Part shown: positions 51,881-61,617 of the stretch, piece after piece | Numbering within the stretch: the first letter of the stretch is position 1 | Layout of the letters: each line of letters starts with the position of its first letter | The notes under the pieces: generated by a model | What the model was told of the DNA's origin: nothing | Database searches by the model: none | Seen by the model: the letters and a program-made list of their open reading frames with translations, nothing else | From: Micrococcaceae bacterium Sec5.7 | Lineage (GTDB): Bacteria > Actinomycetota > Actinomycetes > Actinomycetales > Micrococcaceae | DNA: 64,000 nt | NCBI GenBank assembly: GCA_039636785.1 | Contig: CP144169.1 | Coordinates: 186,001 to 250,000, forward strand | Direction: 5' to 3' | Made by a program: the position numbers and the translations under genes

Positions 51881-51895
51881 GCAGGGACCCCCGCC

Positions 51896-53323
51896 GTGGC
51901 ACTGCTTGACAGACTCCCGGGACACGTCTTCAGCAAGCGGGGCTGGGGGCTGCTGGCAGCAGGCATCATCTCTCTGTTGTGTGCCCAGGTCATGGGGCGG
52001 CGTGACCTGCTCACCCTCGGGATACTGCTGCTAGTCCTGCCACTGGTTTCGCTGGCAGGAATCAGGCTTCTCAAACCGCGGTTCAGGGTCTACCGCGAAT
52101 TTAGTCCGTCAACGGTGGAGACTTCGTCCACCACCACGGTCCGACTGGCTGTCGCCCGGACTAGCGCCGATGCCGGGCGCGTCACTATGGAAGAGCAGCT
52201 TCCGCCGAGGTTCGGTGAGTCGCCCGCGTTCCGTTTCCCGGCAAAGTCAGCCAGGGGAGGCACCAGCCGGTACGAGTACCACCTCAGGTCCGGCAAGCGC
52301 GGGCAGTTCATCATCGGGCCGGTCACAGCCGAGTTCACCGACGCCTTCGGCCTTTCCCTTCACCGGCATTCGATTGACGACGGCGACACCCTGACAGTGA
52401 CACCGGCCGCCCTCGAGCTTCCGGTTACAGGCCTGGCCGGCGCCCGCGGAAACGACGGCATCACAGCGACGCGGATCCGGGCGAATCCAAGCGATGACGA
52501 TGTGATGACCCGCGAGTACCGGCATGGTGACCCCATGCGCCGGGTTCACTGGGCGGCCACAGCCCGGCATGGAGCACTCATGGTGAGGCAGGAGGAATCG
52601 GTCACCACACCGGAAGCCACCATTCTCCTGGACCAGCGGTTTGTGGCTTTTTCCAACGGCTTCGGATCGGTCTTCGGCGGTAACGGAGCCGAGGACGGCC
52701 ACGAGCTCATCAGCAGCGAAACGTTCGAGTGGGCGGTCGTGGCCGCCATGTCCATCAGCGCGCATTTGTCCGAGCGTAATTATTCCTTGCGGTTCCTGGA
52801 CATTGGTGGGGCCCCCGCGTTCCTCCACTCCCCGTCGGCCCCCGAACCTGAGTCTGAGGAGTACAACGGCGCCGGCGGCCTCCAGTCGATTGCTGAAAGC
52901 CTTGCCGCCATCCAGCTCTCAGGGCCGCACCACGTGCGCCGGGACCAGGACAGCGGGGGGCGGGACCACGCCGGCGCCCTGGAAACAGGCCCCAAGCCGT
53001 TTGCCGATCATCTGATGGACAAGCTGTCGGCTCATCGGCTCCGGGGCCCGGTACTGGCTGTGCTGGGCAGGATCTCGCTCGCCGAGGCACGGGCCCTGGC
53101 ACCTGCCGCCGGGTTCGGCGCCAACGCGTTCGCCATGGTGGTCTCGGACAAGCCCGCTGAATGCCACGATGTCCTCGAGGCGCTGAGGACGGGCGGCTGG
53201 CGGGCCGTGGCCGTGGATTCCTCCACGTCGCTACCCGCTGCCTGGACGTACTTTGACGAGGGCGACGCCGCCGTTTTGACGGCTGCGGCAGACGTCCGGC
53301 GCGGTGCGGGGGTGGCCCGGTGA
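51896..53323 (+). CDS. DUF58 domain protein
   Basis: 475 residues, GTG start. Two hydrophobic helices at the N-terminus (GWGLLAAGIISLLCAQVMG and TLGILLLVLPLVSLAGI) anchor it, followed by a beta-rich part and the DUF58 signature (REYRHGDPMRRVHWAATARHGALMVRQEE), and a von Willebrand A-like C-terminal region. DUF58 proteins are constant partners of MoxR ATPases. The stop overlaps the next GTG by four bases. Function unknown; probably envelope or complex assembly. Confidence 0.9.
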   Translation: MALLDRLPGHVFSKRGWGLLAAGIISLLCAQVMGRRDLLTLGILLLVLPLVSLAGIRLLKPRFRVYREFSPSTVETSSTTTVRLAVARTSADAGRVTMEEQLPPRFGESPAFRFPAKSARGGTSRYEYHLRSGKRGQFIIGPVTAEFTDAFGLSLHRHSIDDGDTLTVTPAALELPVTGLAGARGNDGITATRIRANPSDDDVMTREYRHGDPMRRVHWAATARHGALMVRQEESVTTPEATILLDQRFVAFSNGFGSVFGGNGAEDGHELISSETFEWAVVAAMSISAHLSERNYSLRFLDIGGAPAFLHSPSAPEPESEEYNGAGGLQSIAESLAAIQLSGPHHVRRDQDSGGRDHAGALETGPKPFADHLMDKLSAHRLRGPVLAVLGRISLAEARALAPAAGFGANAFAMVVSDKPAECHDVLEALRTGGWRAVAVDSSTSLPAAWTYFDEGDAAVLTAAADVRRGAGVAR

Positions 53324-55830
53324 CCCTCACCCCGCACCGCTCTGCACACACCGGAACGCCGGTGATTCCGGCCCCTGGCAAAGGCGCGACCCCCCGGCAG
53401 GGCCGGGCGGGTCTCTTTCCGTGGATCATGGCTGCCGCCGTGGCACTCGCTGTTTGCGGTGCGGCGCTGTCGCTCAACGGCGTCATGAGGGGCTGGGCCT
53501 GGTACCTGCCGGCCCTCACCACCGTTTGTGTTGTGTGTCTGGCCATGGCGGCATTGCGCGGACTCCGGGCGCAGCCAATACTGGTCACTCTTGCCGGCTT
53601 TGCATCCCTGTTTTTCATCCTGACTTTCACGTTTTTCCGCCGTGGCAGCATCGCCGGATTCATTCCATCCGGAGCCACCATGGACCAGCTCGGGCAGTAC
53701 ATGCGGCGGGCAAGCGAAACTGTGCTGTCCGAAAGCGCACCGGTGGCTCCGAACGCAGGCATCGTTCTGGTCACTTGCGCAGTACTTGGTCTCGTGGCGA
53801 TCCTCGTGGATGCCCTGGCGCTCCCTCTTGGGATGCCGGCTACCAGCGGTCTGGGGCTGCTGGCAGTGCTGGTGGTTCCTGCCATGGTCAAACCACAAAG
53901 CGTGGGCATTTGGGGCTTCATCGCGGCTGCGGCCGGGTATCTCTCGATCCTGGCATGCAGCCAGTGGTATTCACCGGACTCGCGGACGCCTGCGGACACC
54001 GCCAGGAATCCTGGCCAGGCCAGGCGGGCCGCCATGACCGGCAGCGTTGCGCTCGTCGCCACCCTGCTGCTGCCGCTGGCCATACCGGGATTTGAACAAG
54101 GTACTTTTCCGCAGGGCTCCCGGCTCAATCCCTGGGGCGCATCCAACGGGCTGAATCCGATGATCAGCCTCGGCAACAGTCTCCGCTCTCCTTCCGGCGA
54201 CGGCCGGATCACCTACGCCACCAATGCCACCAATCCGCTCTACCTTCGCTCCGTCACTGTGGACCGCTTCGACGGCGATTCCTGGGCTCCGGATGACCGG
54301 GAAACCATACGCCGGGCCGGAGCCGGGCGGATGGACACCGGGCACGAAGTACTCGCGGATGAGCAGATCCGCCAGGTCACGGCAGTGAATACCGGGAACT
54401 TCACCAGTCCTTATCTGCCTGTGCCCTATGCGCCGGACGCTGTGAACGGGTTGAGCGGCAGATGGAGCTGGGATCCGGCCACGCTGAGCATCAAGGGTAC
54501 TGACACCAATTCCACGGATCAGCAGTATCTGGTGCTGTCCACCGTGCCGAAGCTGACCCCTGAGCTTCTGGCCCAATCGTCCGCTCCCGTGCGAGGCATT
54601 TCGGATGAATTCATCAGGCCGCCGTCGAATGTGCCTGAAATTGTCAGGACTACGGCTGACTCCGTGGCCAATGGGGGCAGAACCTCCTATGCCAAGGCCA
54701 TGGCCATCCAGAACTACCTGCGCTCCCCGGAATTCACATATTCCCTGCAGTCGCCCGTCCAGGGCGGCTACGACGGCAGCGGGCTGTCAGTGCTGGCGGA
54801 TTTCCTGGCACAGAAGAGCGGCTACTGCATCCACTATGCATCGGCCATGGCAGTCATGGCGCGGCTTGAAGGCATCCCCAGCCGGATCGCCGTGGGATAT
54901 GCCCCGGGCCGCCTGACCGGCGCTACCGTCTCGGTTGCGGGGCAGGGAGCCTTGCCGGAGTACGAGGTCGATTCCCGGGACGCCCATGCCTGGCCCGAAC
55001 TCTACTTCCAGGGGCTGGGGTGGGTGCCGTTCGAGCCCACACCGTCACGGGGCGTCGTTCCTGACTATGCAACGGCGACAACCATCCCGGGCGGGGCCAG
55101 CACCAACGAAAACAACAACGACCTCCTCCCCACAGACGGCGCTTCGGCAACCCCGGCACCGGGCAATGGGCTGGCGCCGTTGCCAGGAACCGGTGGTTCC
55201 TCCGACGCCGGCAGCCAGATGATGCCGTGGCTCTACGGTTCCGGTGGTCTGGTCCTGCTGGCGCTGCTCGCCGCATCCCCTCGGCTTTTTCGCAGCAGCC
55301 TCCGCGCCCGCAGGCTCAGGGAACCCGCCAAGGGGGCAAGCGCTGCTGACGCCGCACCGCTCGCTTGGTGCGAGCTACAGGACCTGGCCACGGACTATGG
55401 GTTGTCCCCCCGGCCCAGCGAAACGCCACGCGGTTTTTCCGCACGCCTCCGCGGCTCTGCGGCGCTCGGCGAACCCGGAGGAATGGACGACGCCGGACAC
55501 CAGTCCGTCATTTCGCTCACTGGCGACTTTGAACGCCAGCAATACGGCCCGCCGGAGGGATCTGCCCCGGGCGCAACCACACAAATGTCTGCCGCGAACC
55601 GTTCAGTGGCTGCGCGGATCACGTTGGTGAGGCAGGCGCTGCGGGACAACTCCAGGCTAGCCGCACGACTGCGCGCTGACTGGCTGCCGCCGTCGGTCAT
55701 GGGCCGCTGGAGCCGGACGCTTTCGGCCCCGTTCAGGGCTGCAGGCCGGGTTGCCGTGAGGGTTGCCCGGGCCGTCGCGCGTTCCTGGAACAGAACCCGC
55801 GACGGCCTCCGCCGGGTGCGTGAAAACTAG
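53320..55830 (+). CDS. Membrane transglutaminase-like protease (TgpA-type, DUF3488/DUF4129)
   Basis: 836 residues, GTG start overlapping the DUF58 stop. The N-terminal ~230 residues carry six or more membrane helices; a periplasmic/extracellular part contains the transglutaminase-like triad with Cys in KSGYCIHYASAMAVMARLEGIPSR, His in SRDAHAWPELYFQGLGWVPFEPTP and the following Asp/Glu region; a further helix (LVLLALLAASPRLF) and a cytoplasmic tail follow. With MoxR and DUF58 it makes the standard three-gene module of actinobacteria. The substrate is unknown; related Pseudomonas TgpA is needed for growth. Confidence 0.91.
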   Translation: MTLTPHRSAHTGTPVIPAPGKGATPRQGRAGLFPWIMAAAVALAVCGAALSLNGVMRGWAWYLPALTTVCVVCLAMAALRGLRAQPILVTLAGFASLFFILTFTFFRRGSIAGFIPSGATMDQLGQYMRRASETVLSESAPVAPNAGIVLVTCAVLGLVAILVDALALPLGMPATSGLGLLAVLVVPAMVKPQSVGIWGFIAAAAGYLSILACSQWYSPDSRTPADTARNPGQARRAAMTGSVALVATLLLPLAIPGFEQGTFPQGSRLNPWGASNGLNPMISLGNSLRSPSGDGRITYATNATNPLYLRSVTVDRFDGDSWAPDDRETIRRAGAGRMDTGHEVLADEQIRQVTAVNTGNFTSPYLPVPYAPDAVNGLSGRWSWDPATLSIKGTDTNSTDQQYLVLSTVPKLTPELLAQSSAPVRGISDEFIRPPSNVPEIVRTTADSVANGGRTSYAKAMAIQNYLRSPEFTYSLQSPVQGGYDGSGLSVLADFLAQKSGYCIHYASAMAVMARLEGIPSRIAVGYAPGRLTGATVSVAGQGALPEYEVDSRDAHAWPELYFQGLGWVPFEPTPSRGVVPDYATATTIPGGASTNENNNDLLPTDGASATPAPGNGLAPLPGTGGSSDAGSQMMPWLYGSGGLVLLALLAASPRLFRSSLRARRLREPAKGASAADAAPLAWCELQDLATDYGLSPRPSETPRGFSARLRGSAALGEPGGMDDAGHQSVISLTGDFERQQYGPPEGSAPGATTQMSAANRSVAARITLVRQALRDNSRLAARLRADWLPPSVMGRWSRTLSAPFRAAGRVAVRVARAVARSWNRTRDGLRRVREN

Positions 55831-55840
55831 CCGGTTTCAG

Positions 55841-57340
55841 CTAGTTAGCGTAGGGATCGGCGATGCCGATGTACTGGGTGTAAAGGTATTCCTCGATGCC
55901 TTCGAGTCCGCCTTCGCGTCCCAGCCCGGACTGCTTGACGCCGCCGAACGGTGCCGCGGCGTTGGAGATGACGCCGGCGTTCAGGCCGAGCATGCCGGTC
56001 TCGAGCCGCTCACCCATCCGGATGCCGCGGCTCAGGTCCTTGGTGAAGACGTACGCCACCAGACCGTACTCGGTGTTGTTGGCCAGCCGGACGGCCTCGT
56101 CCTCGGTGCCGAAGGTGATGATCGGCGCGACCGGTCCGAAGATTTCCTCTGACAGGATCCGGGTGCCCTCGGTGACGCCCTTGAGGATGGTGGGCTGGTA
56201 GAAGTAGCCCGGTCCGTCCACCGGGGCGCCGCCGACGACGGCGACGGCACCGGCGGAGACTGCGTCGGTGACGAGCTCGTGGACCTTGTCCCGGCTCTTG
56301 GCATCGATCAGCGGGCCCACCTTCGACTCGGGCTCAGTGCCGCGCGCGGTGGTCATGGCGGCCATCTTCGCGGCAAACTTCTCCGCAAACTCGTCCGCGA
56401 CGGACTCGTGGACCAGGAAGCGGTTCGCTGCGGTGCAGGCCTCGCCCATGTTCCGCAGCTTCGCGATCATGGCCCCGGCGACGGCGGCGTCGACGTCGGC
56501 GTCCTCGAACACCACGAACGGTGCGTTGCCGCCGAGCTCCATGGAGGTCCGCAGCACTGTTTCGGAGGCGTCGGCGAGCAGGCGGCGGCCCACTTCGGTG
56601 GAGCCGGTGAAGGAGAGCTTCCGCAGCCGGGTGTCCTTGATCAGGGGGCCCGTGGTTGCGCCGGCGCTCGTGGTCGGGATGACGTTCAGGACCCCGGCCG
56701 GCAGCCCGGCTTCCTGCATCACGGCGGCGAACAGCTGCGAGGTCAGGGGCGTGAGGTTGGCGGGCTTGAGCACCATGGTGCAGCCGGCAGCGACGGCGGG
56801 GGCGACCTTGCGGGTGGCCATGGCAAGCGGGAAGTTCCAGGGCGTGATCAGCAGGCACGGGCCCACGGGCTTCTTGGTCACCAACAGCCGGGATTTCCCG
56901 TCCGGAGAGACGGAGTAGCGGCCGAAGGCGCGCACGGCCTCCTCGGAGAACCAGCGGAGGAACTCGGCACCATAGGCGACTTCTCCGCGGGCCTCGGCCA
57001 GCGGCTTGCCCATCTCCAGGGTCATCAGCAGCGCGAAGTCCTCGGCGCGTTCGGTGACGAGTTCGAAGGCGCGGCGCAGGATCTCCCCGCGCTCACGCGG
57101 CGGTACCTTCGCCCACGAGTCCTGGGCGGCGGCCGCGGCATCAAGGGCCGCGGCGCCGTCCTCGGCGGAGGCATCGGCAATGCTCAACAGCACCTTGCCC
57201 GTCGAGGGATCCTCAACATCAAAGGTCTTCCCGGACGCGGCCGGACGCCACTGGCCATTGATGAGCAGCCCCGTGGGGACGGAGGCCAGCAGCTCGCTTT
57301 CACGCTCTGCGGTAACAGTGGACTGTGCAGTTACAGACAC
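55841..57340 (-). CDS. gabD: NAD(P)-dependent succinate-semialdehyde dehydrogenase
   Basis: 499 residues, aldehyde dehydrogenase superfamily. Motifs: LLITPWNFPLAMATRKVAPAVAAGCTMVLKPA (cofactor), FTGSTEVGRRLL, the catalytic glutamate in TSMELGGNAPFVVF and the catalytic cysteine in RNMGEACTAANRFLV. The conserved C-terminal PFGGVKQSGLGREGG supports the GabD class. It is convergent with the transglutaminase gene, ten bases away. No gabT or gabP is next to it, so the substrate rests on family similarity. Confidence 0.87.
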   Translation of the reverse strand: MSVTAQSTVTAERESELLASVPTGLLINGQWRPAASGKTFDVEDPSTGKVLLSIADASAEDGAAALDAAAAAQDSWAKVPPRERGEILRRAFELVTERAEDFALLMTLEMGKPLAEARGEVAYGAEFLRWFSEEAVRAFGRYSVSPDGKSRLLVTKKPVGPCLLITPWNFPLAMATRKVAPAVAAGCTMVLKPANLTPLTSQLFAAVMQEAGLPAGVLNVIPTTSAGATTGPLIKDTRLRKLSFTGSTEVGRRLLADASETVLRTSMELGGNAPFVVFEDADVDAAVAGAMIAKLRNMGEACTAANRFLVHESVADEFAEKFAAKMAAMTTARGTEPESKVGPLIDAKSRDKVHELVTDAVSAGAVAVVGGAPVDGPGYFYQPTILKGVTEGTRILSEEIFGPVAPIITFGTEDEAVRLANNTEYGLVAYVFTKDLSRGIRMGERLETGMLGLNAGVISNAAAPFGGVKQSGLGREGGLEGIEEYLYTQYIGIADPYAN

Positions 57341-57519
57341 GGTGACTCCCTCGTCAGCAATTCGGTTCAGGGTGGGTTTCAGCCGTGCTTGGTGCTCAGC
57401 TGGTTTAAAGCCACGCTACTGCCTGTCTCCAAAGGGTGTCTACGAATGCGCGCACTACAGCTGCGACGTTTTGCTGTGCAGCTGCACAAGCACCTCGCCG
57501 GTCGTAAACATACCGCCGC

Positions 57520-58443
57520 TTACCTCGCGGCGAGCACTGCCGAATAGAGTTCACGTTTGCTGACCCGGACGTCCTCAGCGACCGCAGCCACCGCTTCCTT
57601 GAGCCGGATCCCCTGTGCGATCAGTTCATTGACGGCCGCCACGTGATCCTCTGGAGTCCCGGGAGCCTGTTCCGGGGCACCGCCCACCACCACTGCGATC
57701 TCGCCGCGGACTTCGTTGGTCTCCGCCCACTCCAGGAGCTCGCGCAGGTTTCCGCGGATGACTTCCTCATAGGTCTTGGTCAGCTCACGGCACACGGCAA
57801 CCCGGCGTTCAGGACCGAACCGTTCGCGGAGCGCCCGCAACATGGATTCGAGCCGGTGCGGAGCCTCGAAGAACACCATGGTGCGGCGTTCCGTATCCAG
57901 GTCTGCAAGGCGTGATGCGCGTTCACCGGCCTTGCGCGGCAGGAACCCCTCGAAGCAGAAACGGTCTGTGGGCAGCCCGGAAAGGGCAAGGGCCGTCAGG
58001 ACTGCGGACGGGCCAGGCACCGCCGTCACTGTCAGGCCGGCGGCGACGGCCCCCTCCACGAGGCGGAAGCCCGGGTCCGAGACCGCCGGCATACCGGCGT
58101 CGGTCACCATAACAAGGGTCTTCCCCGCCCGTACATGATCCAGCAGTTCAGCCGTTTTAGTTGCCTCGTTGTGTTCGTGATAACTGATGACCCTGCCGCC
58201 CACGGTGACGCCCAGGTTCTGCACCAGCCGGTGCAGCCGCCGGGTGTCCTCAGCGGCGACGATATCCGCCGTGGCCAGCAGTTCGATCAGCCGTGCTGAC
58301 GCGTCCCCCGCGTTTCCGATGGGTGTCGCGGCAAGCACAATGCGGCCAGGCCCTCCCGCCGCCGGCGCTGAGAGAGCTGCCACACCGGTCCGGGTCTCAT
58401 CTTCAGGGCTGTTGGTCGGGGAGGTACTTGGTTCATGGTCCAC
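57520..58443 (-). CDS. rsmI: 16S rRNA (cytidine1402-2'-O)-methyltransferase
   Basis: 307 residues, tetrapyrrole-methylase fold. Motifs: IVLAATPIGNAGDASARLIELLATADIVAAEDTRR, SYHEHNE, VTDAGMPAVSDPGFRLV, VPGPSAVLTALALSGLPTDRFCFEGFLPRK. The first ~28 residues are a variable leader. It is divergent from the O-mannosyltransferase gene with 54 bp between starts, an arrangement also seen in mycobacteria (Rv1002c/Rv1003). Confidence 0.95.
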   Translation of the reverse strand: MDHEPSTSPTNSPEDETRTGVAALSAPAAGGPGRIVLAATPIGNAGDASARLIELLATADIVAAEDTRRLHRLVQNLGVTVGGRVISYHEHNEATKTAELLDHVRAGKTLVMVTDAGMPAVSDPGFRLVEGAVAAGLTVTAVPGPSAVLTALALSGLPTDRFCFEGFLPRKAGERASRLADLDTERRTMVFFEAPHRLESMLRALRERFGPERRVAVCRELTKTYEEVIRGNLRELLEWAETNEVRGEIAVVVGGAPEQAPGTPEDHVAAVNELIAQGIRLKEAVAAVAEDVRVSKRELYSAVLAAR

Positions 58444-58497
58444 AGGACCAGCCTACTGCTGGCGGGCTCTGCCAGCGGCAAAAGGTAGCATGGGCAC

Positions 58498-60204
58498 GTG
58501 ACGCAGACCTCCGTGCGGCCCGTCGAGGCCGGATCAGCCACTTCGGTGGCATCGACCGCCAGCATGGACGGACGCAATCTGGAAGGCCACGACTGGATCA
58601 GCCGCCCGGAAGAGGCATTCTCCGCCGACGCGCTGAAGGAGCGCCTGATCGGCGGGATCCGCTCCTGGCGGGACTACCCGCCGTCGCTGCGGCTGTGGTT
58701 CTGGCTGATCCCCGTTATGACTGCCGTCATCGGGGGTGTGCTCCGCTTTGTCCGCCTTGACTCCCCGCACAGCCTGGTCTTCGACGAGACTTACTACGTC
58801 AAGGACGGCTATTCGTTCCTGATGAGCGGGTATGAGCGGAATTGGCCGGACAAAGCGAACGATTCCTTCAATTCCGGTAGTCCGGGAATACTGCTGGACA
58901 CTCCCGAGTATGTGGTCCACCCGCCCGTGGGCAAGTGGATGATCGCGGGCGGTATGTGGCTGTTCGGCGCGGACAATCCGTTCGGCTGGCGCTTCGGCGC
59001 CGCCCTGACGGGCACGCTTTCCATCCTGCTGACCGCGTTGATAGCGCAAAAACTGTTCCGGTCCCTGACGCTGGGCGCCGCCGCGGGCCTTCTGCTCGCC
59101 GTAGACGGCCATCACCTGGTGATGTCGCGGACGTCCCTCCTGGATATTTTTCTGATGTTCTGGGTCCTTGCCGCTTTCGGCGCCCTTCTGATGGACCGCG
59201 ACGACGGCCGCCGCCGTCTCGCGCACAGGCTCGGCAAGCTGGCAGCGGCATCGCCGGACGGCCGGCCTGCCGCGCTCCGGCTGCTGTCCGGACCCTGGCT
59301 GGGGATCCGCTGGTGGCGCCTGGCAGCCGCAGTCTGTCTCGGCCTCGCCGTCGGCACCAAATGGTCGGCGCTGTTTTTCCTCGCCGGCTTCGGCCTGATG
59401 ACCGTGTTGTGGGATCTCAGCGCGCGCCGGATCGCCGGCATCCGCGGCTGGATAAGCGCCGGCATTATCAGGGACGGACTGCCGGCGTTCATCAGCATCG
59501 TTCCGGTCGCCGCGCTGGTCTATGCGGCCACCTGGACAGGCTGGTTCCGCTCACAGGACGCCTATTACCGGCGCTGGGCGGAAACCAATCCGTCCGCAGA
59601 GTGGGGCTGGCTGCCCAACGCCGTGCGATCCCTGGCCCACTACCACCTTGAGGCGTACAAATTCCATCAGGGCCTCAGCTCCGACCACCCGTATGAGGCA
59701 AGCGCCTGGAGCTGGCTGGTCATGGGCCGGCCAACCTCCTTCTTCTACGAGTCCCCCAAGGAAGGAAGCGCAGGCTGCGACATCTCCAGCTGCACCTCTG
59801 CCATTCTTTCCGTGGGAAATCCGCTGATCTGGTGGACGGCGGCCGTGTCCCTTGTCATCCTGCTGTTCTGGTGGGCAGGACGCCGCGACTGGCGGGCCGG
59901 TGCTGTGCTTGCCGCCGTGGGAGCAGGATACCTACCGTGGTTCCTGTTTCCGGAACGGACCACTTTTTTCTTTTACGCGATCTCGTTCGAGCCCTTCCTG
60001 GTCCTGGCCCTCGCGTATTGCCTGGGGCTCGTGCTGGGCCGCAGGACGGACGCCCCCTGGCGCAGGCGTTCGGGGCTCTACCTGGTTGCACTTTTCGTGG
60101 CCGGGGCCATACTTCTCTCGGCCTTCTTCTACCCGGTCTGGACTGCCGAAATCATCTCGTACCAGGACTGGCGCGTCAGAATGTGGATGCCGTCCTGGAT
60201 CTAG
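58498..60204 (+). CDS. pmt: Protein O-mannosyltransferase (PMT, GT39 family)
   Basis: 568 residues, GTG start. It transfers mannose from a polyprenyl-phosphate donor to secreted proteins. About ten membrane helices; the catalytic Asp-Glu pair in HSLVFDETYYVKDGYSFL of the first extracellular loop, VHPPVGKWMIAGG, and HHLVMSRTSLLDIFLMFWVLAAF are family features. It corresponds to Rv1002c of M. tuberculosis. Its substrates may include repeat-rich exported proteins with many Ser/Thr, such as the one at 10667, but that is speculation. Confidence 0.94.
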   Translation: MTQTSVRPVEAGSATSVASTASMDGRNLEGHDWISRPEEAFSADALKERLIGGIRSWRDYPPSLRLWFWLIPVMTAVIGGVLRFVRLDSPHSLVFDETYYVKDGYSFLMSGYERNWPDKANDSFNSGSPGILLDTPEYVVHPPVGKWMIAGGMWLFGADNPFGWRFGAALTGTLSILLTALIAQKLFRSLTLGAAAGLLLAVDGHHLVMSRTSLLDIFLMFWVLAAFGALLMDRDDGRRRLAHRLGKLAAASPDGRPAALRLLSGPWLGIRWWRLAAAVCLGLAVGTKWSALFFLAGFGLMTVLWDLSARRIAGIRGWISAGIIRDGLPAFISIVPVAALVYAATWTGWFRSQDAYYRRWAETNPSAEWGWLPNAVRSLAHYHLEAYKFHQGLSSDHPYEASAWSWLVMGRPTSFFYESPKEGSAGCDISSCTSAILSVGNPLIWWTAAVSLVILLFWWAGRRDWRAGAVLAAVGAGYLPWFLFPERTTFFFYAISFEPFLVLALAYCLGLVLGRRTDAPWRRRSGLYLVALFVAGAILLSAFFYPVWTAEIISYQDWRVRMWMPSWI

Positions 60205-60360
60205 GGCAGGATTGCTGAACCTCCGCTGCATTCCAAAGCCCTCGACAACACTGCCCGTGGCTGCTGCGATCCAGGGCTCGGCTGTCCAGGCAATCACGCT
60301 GGTTTCCAGGGCCGAGACAATCCGACGCTTTACCGTTCTGGACGCGGAATTCACCAGCCT

Positions 60361-61494
60361 CTACGGCTGAACTGCCTTCTCTGCCGTCTGGCTGGACGAA
60401 CCGCCGGCGTTGTCTGCATCCGGGGCGCCAGCGCGGTCAATGTCCGGCGCAGAGTCTGCCTTGTCCTTGACAAGTCCGCGGCGCCTGCGTGTGGGCCAGG
60501 TCAGCACCAGGGTGACCAGCGAGGCGACCAGTACAAGTGCCCCGATGACAATCCCCGCGTCTATCCAGAACTGGCCGGGGAACAGGCGGATTAGCGTGTC
60601 CTCAAGGGAGAACGTCCATGAGCCGTTGGCGAAGAAGATCCGGTGGAACTCGGTGAAGAACTGTTCCCAGCCCAGCACGGCCAGCGTGCCAAGTCCCAGG
60701 ATGATCACGAGGGTCACAATGGAGCCGGCGAAAAGGCCCCTGCGGACCCCCCCGGTGCTCCGGCGGCGCAGGAAGATGATGGCCACCATGCTCAGCAGGA
60801 CCAGCAATACACCGGTTGCGAAGGAGGACAGAATGACCAGTTTGACGTCCGCCATGTGGCTGACTTCGCCGTCTTTGAACAGTTTTTCGCCGCTGTGATT
60901 GACGAGTTCGCCCAAATACCGCGGGCCGGACCAGTTGCTGAGATAGTCCACGGCATAGGAGCCATAGGTCATGCGGTCATCGGCGCTGAAGCCGTAGCCG
61001 TCGCCCGGGAAGCCCGGCCGGTTGTATTCCACCCAGAGGAACAGCGGGCTTGTGACCGCGCGGGCTGCCACGACCAGCAGGATCACGGGGTAGAAGACCG
61101 CCAGAAGAACCTGCATGACGCGGGGGGCCATAGGCTTCGCGTTCGCAGCATTCTCCCGCTCAGCATTCCGGCGTTCCACATCCTCCTTCGGAGGGCGGAC
61201 CTGCAAGGCGGAGGTGGGCAGCGGCTCGCTGAAGAGCGGCTCATCGCGTGGTGTGGAAGGTTCGACGGCGGCTTCCGCGGCCTTGCGGTCGGCGCGGCTG
61301 CCGGGCTGCGGTGAACCGTCAGGCTCCGGGGCCCGGGACTTCCGGGTCTCGGACTGCGGCCTGGCTGCGGGGGTGTTGCCGGCGGCGGGCTTCATCCAAT
61401 CGAAGGTTGCTTCGTCGGAATCTGCCGCGGAAGCCGCGGCCGGATCCGGCTGCGGCTCCAGGGGTTTCGAAGGGGTCAGACTATTGTCGTTCAC
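60361..61494 (-). CDS. TIGR01906-family integral membrane protein (DUF1461)
   Basis: 377 residues. A long hydrophilic, Pro/Glu-rich N-terminus (about 125 residues) is followed by four membrane helices (QVLLAVFYPVILLVVAARAV; VKLVILSSFATGVLLVLLSMVAIIF; FAGSIVTLVIILGLGTLAVL; WIDAGIVIGALVLVASLVTLVL) and a charged tail. The loop with YGFSADDRMTYGSYAVDYLSNW fits the family. Function unknown. The extended N-terminus is lineage-specific. Confidence 0.83.
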   Translation of the reverse strand: MNDNSLTPSKPLEPQPDPAAASAADSDEATFDWMKPAAGNTPAARPQSETRKSRAPEPDGSPQPGSRADRKAAEAAVEPSTPRDEPLFSEPLPTSALQVRPPKEDVERRNAERENAANAKPMAPRVMQVLLAVFYPVILLVVAARAVTSPLFLWVEYNRPGFPGDGYGFSADDRMTYGSYAVDYLSNWSGPRYLGELVNHSGEKLFKDGEVSHMADVKLVILSSFATGVLLVLLSMVAIIFLRRRSTGGVRRGLFAGSIVTLVIILGLGTLAVLGWEQFFTEFHRIFFANGSWTFSLEDTLIRLFPGQFWIDAGIVIGALVLVASLVTLVLTWPTRRRRGLVKDKADSAPDIDRAGAPDADNAGGSSSQTAEKAVQP

Positions 61495-61617
61495 TGCAGC
61501 TTCACTTCCGTAGGCGTCCGCGCTCCCTGGTCTGGACCCGGCAACGCTACATATCTCTTGACGAGCCTACCGTCCGGCACTCCGGCACCGCGAGATGCCA
61601 CCCCGTCCCGGCCGGAT